From the NCBI GenBank assembly GCA_017427065.1, contig JAFRTL010000005.1, forward strand, positions 62,001-126,000: DNA of 64,000 nucleotides. The letters are read 5' to 3'. The position numbers and the translations under genes were made by a program. The stretch is from Bacteroidaceae bacterium (GTDB lineage Bacteria; Bacteroidota; Bacteroidia; Bacteroidales; Bacteroidaceae). The notes under the pieces were generated by a model, which was not told the DNA's origin, did not search any database, and worked only from the letters and a program-made list of their open reading frames with translations. Shown piece after piece: positions 9,150 through 16,171 of the stretch. Within the stretch, counting starts at the first letter, position 1; the number at the start of each line of letters is the position of its first letter.

Positions 9150-10394
9150 ATGAAAAGGATACTCTATATCTTCTTTATAATGTGCCTCAGTCTCCAAGCG
9201 CTGATGGCACAACAGACGATTACAGTGAGCGGCATCGTGAAGCAACAGTACAACAATCGTACGCTGGAATATGTCAACGTCTATGTGCCAGGGACACACA
9301 TTGGCACCATTACCAATACAGATGGTGAATTTACCATCAAGATTCCTAACCGCAGTCTTCCTGTTACCATAGAGTTCTCTCATTTAGGGTATGCCACCAA
9401 AAAGTTTGAAGTCACCAGACAAACAATGGAAGACCAAGAGATCTTCTTGACTCCAGGTGTCATCGTGCTCAACGAGTTGGTGGTGGAACCTATCTACCCT
9501 AGTCGTATCGTGGAACGTGCCATGAACAACGTGAAGAAGAACTACAGCATGGAAGCGGGCATGTATCAGGCATTCTACAGGGAATTTGCACAGAAGCGCA
9601 GGAAGTACATCAACATCTCCGAAGCGGTGGTGGATGTATTCAAGACACCTTACTCGCAGGAGATGGACAGAGACAGGGTACGTGTGCAGAAAGGACGTAG
9701 GATGGTAAGTCCGAAGGTGAGCGATACGCTGAATGTGAAACTGGAAGGCGGACCAGTGATTGCCAACTCCATGGATGTGGTGAAGACACCTGGCACCCTG
9801 TTGGGATTCGACTATATGCATGTGTATCAGTACGACTTTAAGGATTTTGTCATCCTTAATGACAGGTTACACTTTGCCATCGACTTTAAACCTCGTGGCA
9901 TACTGGAAGATGGACTCCTATATCGTGGTACGCTCTACATAGACCGTGAGAACTATGCCATCAGTCGTATAGAATTCTCTACGGATATGTCCGATCGTGA
10001 AAAGGTAACCAATGTGATGCTGCGTAGAAAACCACCAGGCCTGCGTTTCCGTCCGCAGAGTCTGGACTACTTAGTGACCTATCGCAAAGACGGGGATAAG
10101 TATTACCTGAACTATGTGCGTGCAGAGTTGAAGTTCAGTTGTGACTGGAAGCGCAAGCTTTTTGCAACCAATTTCACAGTGGTGTCGGAATTGGTGATGA
10201 CAGATCGTGAGGATGCCCCACCACATGGAAACATTCCTTATCGCGAATCGTTTACCAAGAACCAAGTGCTTTCTGACAAGGTGCAGGACTTTTATGATGA
10301 GAAATTTTGGGAAGACTACAACATCATAGAACCAACGGAATCACTGGAATATGCCGTGCAACGACTGAAAAAGGCTAACGATAAATCAGAGTAG
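9150..10394 (+). CDS. Secreted protein with carboxypeptidase-regulatory-like domain
   Basis: The ATG at 9150 gives 414 residues with a clean signal peptide (MKRILYIFFIMCLSLQALMAQ). Residues about 25-105 form a CarboxypepD_reg-like domain (VSGIVKQQYNNRTLEYVNVYVPGT ... NTDGEFTIKIP ... FSHLGYATKK), the beta-sandwich usually found at the N-terminus of TonB-dependent receptors and DUF5686 proteins. The remainder is beta-rich but far too short for a full TonB receptor and shows no plug domain. It is likely periplasmic or outer-membrane associated. An upstream in-frame start at 9078 would place extra residues before the signal peptide and is rejected. Its 3' end overlaps the convergent M16 gene by 20 bp. 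Confidence 0.85.
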   Translation: MKRILYIFFIMCLSLQALMAQQTITVSGIVKQQYNNRTLEYVNVYVPGTHIGTITNTDGEFTIKIPNRSLPVTIEFSHLGYATKKFEVTRQTMEDQEIFLTPGVIVLNELVVEPIYPSRIVERAMNNVKKNYSMEAGMYQAFYREFAQKRRKYINISEAVVDVFKTPYSQEMDRDRVRVQKGRRMVSPKVSDTLNVKLEGGPVIANSMDVVKTPGTLLGFDYMHVYQYDFKDFVILNDRLHFAIDFKPRGILEDGLLYRGTLYIDRENYAISRIEFSTDMSDREKVTNVMLRRKPPGLRFRPQSLDYLVTYRKDGDKYYLNYVRAELKFSCDWKRKLFATNFTVVSELVMTDREDAPPHGNIPYRESFTKNQVLSDKVQDFYDEKFWEDYNIIEPTESLEYAVQRLKKANDKSE

Positions 10395-11607
10395 ATAGGT
10401 TCTGCTCCCCAAACACTTCATTGGCAACCTCTAAGAGATGGACAGGCGTAAGTCTGTCCATGCTTTTATACACCTCTTCCGTGGTGACAAAGCGATCGTA
10501 ATGCAGGAAGGTCTTTGCCATACCTAAGGCATTGTTCTCCCTATTGTCTTGCGCCACGCCAATCTGCCCCATGGTTTGCTTCTTCAGTGCCTGAAGTTGG
10601 GAAATCGTCAGCGCTTTCTCACAGAGTTTCTTCAGTTCGCGCCTGGTAAGCGCCACACACCTATCCACATCTTCCAGATCGCATCCGAAATAGATGGAGA
10701 ACGTACCAGTATCAGTATAAGAGGTGGAATTAGCCTCTACTTCATAGACCAATCCACGTTTCTCACGAAGAGCCACGTTCAGTCGGCTGTTCATGCCTGT
10801 TCCTCCCAGAAGATTCGTCAGCAGATAGAGCATCAACTTCTTCTTGCTGTTGCCTTCATAAGCTCTGTTACCCATCATCACATGGGCCTGATGCGTGTCA
10901 CGATGCTGCACTTGTTCACGAGCTACATAGGAAGAAGGTGAGAGGCGTACATAATCCAAAGGAGTTTGAGGAATCTCTTCCACTGCCTTCTCCACATAAC
11001 GGATTACCTGCTTCATCTCATACCTGCCCGTCACAAAGAACACCATATTCTCTGGTACATAGAACTGACGATAGAAGGCCAAGGCATCTGCTGTGGTATA
11101 GCGTTTCAAGGCGTCTGCGCTACCTAGGATGTCTCTTCCAAGTGCATGACCGCTGAAGATCAGGTCTTCAAAGCCATCGAAAATCAAGTCGCTTGGTGTG
11201 TCTTCATACGACTGAATCTCTCCGATGATGACATCCGTCTCCTTCTCAATCTCTGCCTGTGGGAAAGTGGAGTGAAACACCAAGTCGGCCATGAGATCGA
11301 CAGCCCTTTTCAGATGCTCCTGGAGGAAAACGGAATAGACCACCGTCTCTTCCTTATTGGTATAGGCATCCAGATCGGCTCCCACCTTTTCCATGCGATT
11401 CAGAATGTGCCAAGCCTTGCGCTTCTCCGTACCTTTGAAAAGCATGTGCTCCACGAAATGCGCCATGCCTGGTTGATCAGCACGTTCATCGCGGGTACCC
11501 GCATTGATGGCGAAACCAGCATAGGAAACCTGTCCTTCAGTGGGTTGGAGGATAATCCGCAACCCATTGGATAGCGTATATGTGTAGAACTTCTCTGGAG
11601 CGTTCAT
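10375..11607 (-). CDS. M16 family zinc metallopeptidase (pitrilysin/processing-peptidase type)
   Basis: A 410-residue cytoplasmic-looking peptidase. The inverted zinc motif HxxEH is present as H50-FV-E53-H54 (HFVEHMLF), with the distal Glu expected about 75 residues on in the EKETDVIIGEI stretch. The N-terminal peptidase half is followed by the M16C-like half (RGLVYEVEANSTSYTDTGTFSIYFG). Close relatives are single-chain, PqqL/YmxG-like peptidases of about 410-420 residues. No signal peptide. Transcribed alone on the minus strand and overlapping the convergent gene at its 3' end. Confidence 0.92.
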   Translation of the reverse strand: MNAPEKFYTYTLSNGLRIILQPTEGQVSYAGFAINAGTRDERADQPGMAHFVEHMLFKGTEKRKAWHILNRMEKVGADLDAYTNKEETVVYSVFLQEHLKRAVDLMADLVFHSTFPQAEIEKETDVIIGEIQSYEDTPSDLIFDGFEDLIFSGHALGRDILGSADALKRYTTADALAFYRQFYVPENMVFFVTGRYEMKQVIRYVEKAVEEIPQTPLDYVRLSPSSYVAREQVQHRDTHQAHVMMGNRAYEGNSKKKLMLYLLTNLLGGTGMNSRLNVALREKRGLVYEVEANSTSYTDTGTFSIYFGCDLEDVDRCVALTRRELKKLCEKALTISQLQALKKQTMGQIGVAQDNRENNALGMAKTFLHYDRFVTTEEVYKSMDRLTPVHLLEVANEVFGEQNLSTLIYR

Positions 11608-11651
11608 AAGTCATCACTTGTTTTCGGACTGCAAAAATACAACAAAACTTA

Positions 11652-11684
11652 TTGTGATAAAGGGAATTTTTGCATTATCTTTGC
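11652..11684 (+). promoter_or_regulatory. Promoter upstream of the KdsD-like gene
   Basis: TATCTTTGC at 11676-11684 is a close match to the Bacteroidetes -7 box. A weak -33 candidate (TTGTG, 11652-11656) lies about 20 bp upstream. ATG follows at 11710. Confidence 0.5.
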
Positions 11685-11709
11685 AAATAGAACCATAATT
11701 CTGAGAAAA

Positions 11710-12318
11710 ATGACAGACAGCATTAAAGATATTCTGAGAAAAGAGGCGGAAGCCATCCTAAACCTTCCTGTGACAGATGCTTTTGAAAAAGCAGTGGAAT
11801 TGATTGTGGAACACGTGCATGAGCGTAAGGGCAAGTTGGTCACTTCTGGCATGGGAAAAGCTGGACAGATAGCGATGAACATTGCCACCACGTTTTGCTC
11901 TACAGGTACGCCTGCTGTATTCCTGCATCCCAGTGAGGCACAGCATGGAGACTTGGGTATCTTGCAGGAAAATGACCTGCTTCTCTTTATCTCCAACTCT
12001 GGAAAGACGCGTGAGATCGTGGAACTTACCCAATTAGCGCATCGTCTGAATCCTGACTTGAAATACATCGTCATCACAGGCAATCCTGATAGTCCTTTGG
12101 CAAAAGAAGCCAATGTCTGCATCTCTACAGGCAATCCTCCAGAGGTTTGTCCACTTGGTATGACGCCTACCACCTCCACCACTATGATGACGGTCATAGG
12201 CGATATCTTGGTGGTGGAAACCATGAAGAAGATAAAATTTACCATCGAAGACTACTCTAAACGCCATCATGGTGGCTATTTAGGCGAAAAATCCAGAGAA
12301 CAACTATGCGCAAAGTAA
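11710..12318 (+). CDS. kdsD: SIS-domain sugar-phosphate isomerase (KpsF/GutQ/KdsD type, no CBS domains)
   Basis: A 202-residue protein consisting of one SIS domain: GKLVTSGMGKAGQIAMNIA (substrate-binding loop), FLHPSEAQHGDLG and LFISNSGKTREIV are hallmarks of arabinose-5-phosphate isomerases, which convert D-ribulose-5-phosphate to D-arabinose-5-phosphate for Kdo and LPS synthesis. The usual pair of C-terminal CBS domains (full length about 320) is absent, as in some Bacteroidetes homologues. It overlaps the start of the following PfkB kinase by 13 bp, pointing to translational coupling. The gene symbol is by family and not certain. Confidence 0.82.
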   Translation: MTDSIKDILRKEAEAILNLPVTDAFEKAVELIVEHVHERKGKLVTSGMGKAGQIAMNIATTFCSTGTPAVFLHPSEAQHGDLGILQENDLLLFISNSGKTREIVELTQLAHRLNPDLKYIVITGNPDSPLAKEANVCISTGNPPEVCPLGMTPTTSTTMMTVIGDILVVETMKKIKFTIEDYSKRHHGGYLGEKSREQLCAK

Positions 12319-13229
12319 TAGGCATCGGAGAAACCATTCTCGACATTATCTTTCGTAACGAACAGCCTTCTGCTGCTAATCCTGGTGGCTCTGTGTTCAA
12401 CTCTTGCATCTCTTTGGCGCGTCTGGGTATCCCTGTGACGTTCATCAGTGAGGTGGGCGATGATCATGTGGGACATAGCATGCTGCGTTTTATGCAGAAG
12501 AATGGCATCAATACGGATTACATTGAGGTCTATCAAGACTTTAAGTCGCCTATTTCTTTGGCTTTCTTGAACAGTCAGAGCGATGCTGAATATAGCTTCT
12601 ACAAGACATATCCTGAAAAGCGCCTGGACATCGACCTCCCAAAGGTAGAGAAAGACGATATCGTGATGCTGGGTTCTTACTATTCCGTCACGCCTGCTTT
12701 ACGCGAGAAGCATGTGGAACTTTTGGAGGCTGCCAGAAAAGTGGGGGCGATGGTCTTCTATGATCCCAACTTCCGTAAGCCACATAAGGCGGAGGCTTGG
12801 AAGCTGTCTTCTTTCATCCTTGAGAACATGGAGTATGCCACCATCGTGCGTGGTTCTAAAGAGGATTTCCAAGTGCTTTATGACATAGAAGGCGCTGATA
12901 AGGTTTACAAGGACAAGGTAAGTTTCTATTGTCCCAACTTTATCTACACGCGTGGTGGTGATGAAATCTCACTGCGTACACCCCTTGTGCAGAAGGAATA
13001 TCCTGTGGACCAGTTGAATCCTGTGAGCACAGTAGGCGCTGGCGACAACTTCAGTGCTGGCATCATCTATGGTTTCATCAAAGAGGGTATCAGCGCAGAG
13101 GATGTGCCTCATATCAATGAGCAGATTTGGGATCGCATCATCAGTTACGGATGCTCAATGGCTAAGGAAGTCTGCCTAAGTTACGACAATTACATCTCTC
13201 GCGAGTTTGCCAAGAATTATAGCCTTTGA
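12306..13229 (+). CDS. PfkB family carbohydrate kinase
   Basis: A 307-residue ribokinase-fold kinase. The N-terminal GETILDIIF and the glycine-rich NPGGSVFNSCISLARLG (sugar binding) and the C-terminal STVGAGDNFSAG, containing the GAGD anion hole and the catalytic Asp, are all intact. Fructokinase-like enzymes are the closest by eye, but the substrate is not determined by these motifs. Because it overlaps the KdsD-like gene by 13 bp it may phosphorylate a sugar in the same pathway. The next gene, a ZIP transporter, starts 5 bp after its stop. Confidence 0.9.
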   Translation: MRKVIGIGETILDIIFRNEQPSAANPGGSVFNSCISLARLGIPVTFISEVGDDHVGHSMLRFMQKNGINTDYIEVYQDFKSPISLAFLNSQSDAEYSFYKTYPEKRLDIDLPKVEKDDIVMLGSYYSVTPALREKHVELLEAARKVGAMVFYDPNFRKPHKAEAWKLSSFILENMEYATIVRGSKEDFQVLYDIEGADKVYKDKVSFYCPNFIYTRGGDEISLRTPLVQKEYPVDQLNPVSTVGAGDNFSAGIIYGFIKEGISAEDVPHINEQIWDRIISYGCSMAKEVCLSYDNYISREFAKNYSL

Positions 13230-13234
13230 GACTT

Positions 13235-14014
13235 ATGAATGGCTTGGTTATCGGACTCCTTATTCCTTTTTTAGGCACAGTGCTGGGCTCTGCCTTCGTG
13301 TTCTTCATGAAGAAGGACATGCCTGTGCTCTTGCAGAAGGCGCTGCTTGGCTTTGCCTCCGGTGTGATGGTGGCAGCCTCTGTATGGTCGTTGCTTATCC
13401 CCAGCATCGAGATGTCTTCTGATGCAGGTAAAGGTGCCGTGATTCCTGCAGTTATAGGCTTTCTGCTTGGTATGGCGTTCTTGTTGTTTATCGATTACAT
13501 TACACCCCACCTTCATATAGGTGATGACCATCCAGAAGGTCCGCGTTCCAAACTTTCACGCACAGCGATGCTTTCTTTGGCAGTGACCATCCACAACCTT
13601 CCTGAAGGTATGGCTGTTGGTGTGGTTCTTGCTGGTGCCCTTCAAAGCAATCTGGGTATTTCTACAGCAGGAGCTTTGGCGATGTCCATTGGTATTGCCA
13701 TTCAGAACATCCCAGAAGGTGCTATTATCTCGATGCCTATGCGCGCAGAAGGCAACAGCCGTATGCGCTCCTTTATCCTTGGGAGTCTCAGTGGTATTGT
13801 AGAACCACTTGGTGGTCTCCTTGTCATCCTTCTTGCCTCCTTCATGACGCCTATCCTCCCCTACATGTTGGCCTTCGCTGCAGGTGCCATGATGTATGTA
13901 GTCATCGAGGAACTGATCCCAGAAACCTCTGAAGGCGAGCACTCCAACCTTGGTACCATAGGCTTCGCCTTTGGTTTTGCACTGATGATGGTACTCGATG
14001 TGGTGTTGGGATGA
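13235..14014 (+). CDS. ZIP family divalent metal transporter
   Basis: About 260 residues with eight predicted membrane segments. The two ZIP signature helices carry HNLPEGMAVG and the second IPEGAIISMP motif, which form the binuclear metal site; a short His-containing loop (YITPHLHIGDDH) lies between helices 3 and 4. This matches the ZupT/GufA group taking up Zn2+ or Fe2+. The ATG at 13235 is preferred over an in-frame TTG at 13226 that overlaps the kinase stop. A strong terminator follows the stop. Confidence 0.92.
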   Translation: MNGLVIGLLIPFLGTVLGSAFVFFMKKDMPVLLQKALLGFASGVMVAASVWSLLIPSIEMSSDAGKGAVIPAVIGFLLGMAFLLFIDYITPHLHIGDDHPEGPRSKLSRTAMLSLAVTIHNLPEGMAVGVVLAGALQSNLGISTAGALAMSIGIAIQNIPEGAIISMPMRAEGNSRMRSFILGSLSGIVEPLGGLLVILLASFMTPILPYMLAFAAGAMMYVVIEELIPETSEGEHSNLGTIGFAFGFALMMVLDVVLG

Positions 14015-14047
14015 AAAAGTGCAGCACAATTTATGCTGCACCTTTTA
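14014..14047 (+). terminator. Rho-independent terminator after the ZIP gene
   Basis: Perfect 8-bp stem GTGCAGCA (14019-14026) / TGCTGCAC (14034-14041) with a 7-base loop, an A-run before and CTTTT after. It ends the kdsD-pfkB-ZIP operon and may also serve the convergent minus-strand gene. Confidence 0.85.
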
Positions 14048-14082
14048 CATATTAAATAATTGCTCCTATCCAGAGCGAGAGA

Positions 14083-14679
14083 TTATGATTCCTGTTCCTC
14101 TTCAAACTCGCGAAGCTCTGCAAGATGATGCTCTATCTCCTGCATCATTGCTTTATGCTTTTTCCATCCCAGCCATGCTCCAATAATGCCAGAAAGAATG
14201 CCAAGGCAAGTGAACATGACACCAATCGCAGTGTCAGGTCCCGCATAATAGAGTGCTAGCATGACACTAAAGACAAACAGTGGGATGCCAATAACAACCA
14301 TAAAGATAAACTCATAAAGATAGCATCGCTTGTAGTTGGCTAATTGGCGAAGCTGCTCCACAGTTGGTTCCAATACATTGAAATGCGAAAGCACCACTAA
14401 ACGGCAAGTCACCATCAACAAACCAAGTAGGCAGAGACCCTCTAATAAATAGAGAGTTGCATCGCGGAACATACCCTCTCCATAAGCCAGGGGTAATACG
14501 ATACCTGCAATGAACAAAGTGGCAAATAAGTTGAACATGGCTCCATAATGGAGTTGCTCATAGGTAGTTTTGGTCTTACTCTTGATCGTTTCAATAAGCA
14601 CCCTTCGATTATATACCTCGCTTTTCGACATTTCTTCATCGATGCGATTCCACTTCTGTTTTAATTCTTCCAAATCCAT
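14083..14679 (-). CDS. Four-helix membrane protein encoded with an ECF sigma factor
   Basis: A 198-residue protein: a charged N-terminal helix (MDLEELKQKWNRIDEEM), four hydrophobic segments (about 47-66, 75-95, 121-145, 150-168) and a charged helical C-terminus. No named domain is recognised. It starts 12 bp after the stop of the ECF sigma factor gene, so it is translated with it and is a candidate membrane anti-sigma regulator. It lacks the FecR or zinc-anti-sigma (HxxxCxxC) hallmarks; its N-terminal ELKQKWN helix resembles small proteins seen after other Bacteroidetes sigma genes. The regulatory role is inference. Confidence 0.75.
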   Translation of the reverse strand: MDLEELKQKWNRIDEEMSKSEVYNRRVLIETIKSKTKTTYEQLHYGAMFNLFATLFIAGIVLPLAYGEGMFRDATLYLLEGLCLLGLLMVTCRLVVLSHFNVLEPTVEQLRQLANYKRCYLYEFIFMVVIGIPLFVFSVMLALYYAGPDTAIGVMFTCLGILSGIIGAWLGWKKHKAMMQEIEHHLAELREFEEEQES

Positions 14680-14691
14680 AATGCAATTCTA

Positions 14692-15192
14692 TTATTGATT
14701 AGACATTTCCTTGAGCTTCGCTTTCACACGATGGATGCGCACTTTCACGCTCGAAAGCGATAGCCCTAATATTTCAGCGATTTCCTCATACGACTTCTCA
14801 TCGAGCCATAACATGATCAGCGCGCGTTCCAATCTGTCAAGGCGACCAATGAGAGCGTAGAGTTCTCGAAGATTTTCTTTTCCTTGTACATCAGGAAGCA
14901 CTTCTGCCATCGAAAGGGTAATGGCAACGGTTTGTGGATGTGCCTTCTGACTGCGTAGATAGGTGATGCAGGTGTTCATCGTCACTCGATACACCCATGT
15001 AGAAGGCTTGCTCTCGCCTCTGAATTTAGGGAAAGCACGCCATAGGTTCAATGCGACTTCTTGATAGAGGTCTGCCAATGTATCCTCGTCAGTAGCATAC
15101 ATATAGCAGACTTTGTAAATCATCCGTTTATGACGCTCCATGAGGTCGAGGAACTGTTTCTCTTGTTCTGATTGATTCATTTCTGTTTCCAT
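14692..15192 (-). CDS. ECF-type RNA polymerase sigma factor
   Basis: A 166-residue sigma-70 family protein with regions 2 and 4 only. Region 2 (about residues 12-80) includes DLYQEVALNLWRAFPKFRGESKPSTWVYRV, and region 4 (about 110-160) includes LWLDEKSYEEIAEILGLS followed by the recognition helix SSVKVRIHRVKAKL. The gene opens a two-gene unit with the four-helix membrane protein. An in-frame ATG four codons in is an alternative start. Its regulon cannot be inferred here. Confidence 0.92.
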   Translation of the reverse strand: METEMNQSEQEKQFLDLMERHKRMIYKVCYMYATDEDTLADLYQEVALNLWRAFPKFRGESKPSTWVYRVTMNTCITYLRSQKAHPQTVAITLSMAEVLPDVQGKENLRELYALIGRLDRLERALIMLWLDEKSYEEIAEILGLSLSSVKVRIHRVKAKLKEMSNQ

Positions 15193-15329
15193 TTTTACCC
15201 CATTAGTCGAAAGATGCGCAACAAAGTTACATCATGAAGAGGAAAATAGTTGAAATAAAAGAAAAAAGATAACGAGCAAAAACAATTCTTCTCGATAGAT
15301 ATAAGAGCATAGAGGGCAGGATAAAAGTG

Positions 15330-15410
15330 AATCAACACTGGTAACTATGTAATCAACAGTGTTAATCATGTAATCAACACTGATAACTACATAATCAACA
15401 CTGATGATTT
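15330..15410 (+). repeat. 81-bp array of 21-bp units (copy 1)
   Basis: Three full 21-bp units and a last one of 18 bp, each beginning AATCAACACTG or AATCAACAGTG. Each unit is close to an inverted repeat (AATCAACA/TGTTGATT). A second copy lies at 50558-50638 in the opposite orientation, 72 of 81 positions identical by hand alignment. Confidence 0.85.
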
Positions 15411-15440
15411 GCTTTTGTCTAGTTAGAATCGTATCTTTGC
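15408..15440 (+). promoter_or_regulatory. Promoter of the HU-like gene abutting the repeat array
   Basis: TTTG at 15408-15411 (formed by the last bases of the 21-bp array) and TATCTTTGC at 15432-15440, 20 bp apart. A CTAGTTAGAA element (15419-15428) sits in the spacer. Confidence 0.6.
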
Positions 15441-15497
15441 AACGAGAGAAAGTTATTTTTATCTCACTATATAAATGTTTTATATAATTAAACAACT

Positions 15498-16139
15498 ATG
15501 GCAAAGTACATTAAGCAAGAGATGACAGACCTTCATCATGAGGGCAAAACGAAGGCGTATTATCGCATGAAAGTGCAACGGAATATCTGCACACAAGAAC
15601 TGGTAAGGCTGATGGTGGCACATCGCGCTGGTGTCAGTGAGGGGGTGCTTCATGGCGTAATTATCCAACTCATTGAGGAAATGGCTTATCAGATGGCAGA
15701 TGGAAAGTCGATCACTATTGAAGGATTGGGAACGTTCAGCGCTACCATTGGCGTGAGAAAAGACAAGGAAATGGATGGGATAGAAAACTCTGAGCCTCAG
15801 CGCAATGCCTTGAGCCTTGAAGTGAATGGTGTGAACTTCCGCGTGGATAAGGAGTTTGTAAAGCATATTGACAGACAGTGCCATTTGGAGCGCGGAGGGG
15901 TACATCGACTGCATCATTCGCCTTATACTAAAGAGCAACGACTGGAAATGGCGCAAAAATACCTTGATGAGCATCCTTTAATGCACATCAGCGACTATGC
16001 CAAACTGACGGGGCTTTCACGCACCACTGCAACATTGGAACTGCAGGAATTCAGGCGTGATCCTGCATCAGGGATTTGTACCAGTGGAAGTAGGCAGAAC
16101 TCTGTATATGTGAAGAGAAAAGAAGGGGTGGCAAATTAA
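15498..16139 (+). CDS. HU-like (HU-HIG type) DNA-binding protein with C-terminal extension
   Basis: A 213-residue protein. Residues 1 to about 125 match the Bacteroidetes-specific HU-related family (TIGR01201/HU-HIG): MAKYIKQEM at the start, the helical dimerisation region VSEGVLHGVIIQLIEEMAYQMADGKSITIEGLGTFSATIG, and the arm region. The C-terminal ~75 residues (YTKEQRLEMAQKYLDEHPL ... ISDYAKLTGLSRTTATLELQEF) look like a winged-helix domain. Ordinary HU is about 90 residues, so this is a two-domain nucleoid or regulatory protein. It is monocistronic with its own promoter and terminator. Confidence 0.85.
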   Translation: MAKYIKQEMTDLHHEGKTKAYYRMKVQRNICTQELVRLMVAHRAGVSEGVLHGVIIQLIEEMAYQMADGKSITIEGLGTFSATIGVRKDKEMDGIENSEPQRNALSLEVNGVNFRVDKEFVKHIDRQCHLERGGVHRLHHSPYTKEQRLEMAQKYLDEHPLMHISDYAKLTGLSRTTATLELQEFRRDPASGICTSGSRQNSVYVKRKEGVAN

Positions 16140-16152
16140 TCTGTCACCCCTT
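16123..16152. terminator. Bidirectional terminator between HU-like gene and GH97 gene
   Basis: 11-bp stem AAGGGGTGGCA (16123-16133) / TGTCACCCCTT (16142-16152) with one mismatch and an 8-base loop; the stem overlaps the end of the HU-like coding sequence. It lies between convergent genes. Confidence 0.7.
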
Positions 16153-16171
16153 TCCATATAATTCAATCATC

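Larger units (their letters stand above)
15193..15497. other. Divergent intergenic region with repeat array and promoter
   Basis: About 300 bp between the minus-strand sigma gene and the plus-strand HU-like gene. It contains an 81-bp array of 21-bp units (15330-15410) and a promoter for the HU-like gene. No convincing ORF. Confidence 0.7.

Noticed and set aside
15330-15410. Possible CRISPR array
   Set aside because: The 21-bp units are directly adjacent without unique spacers, and no cas gene is present.
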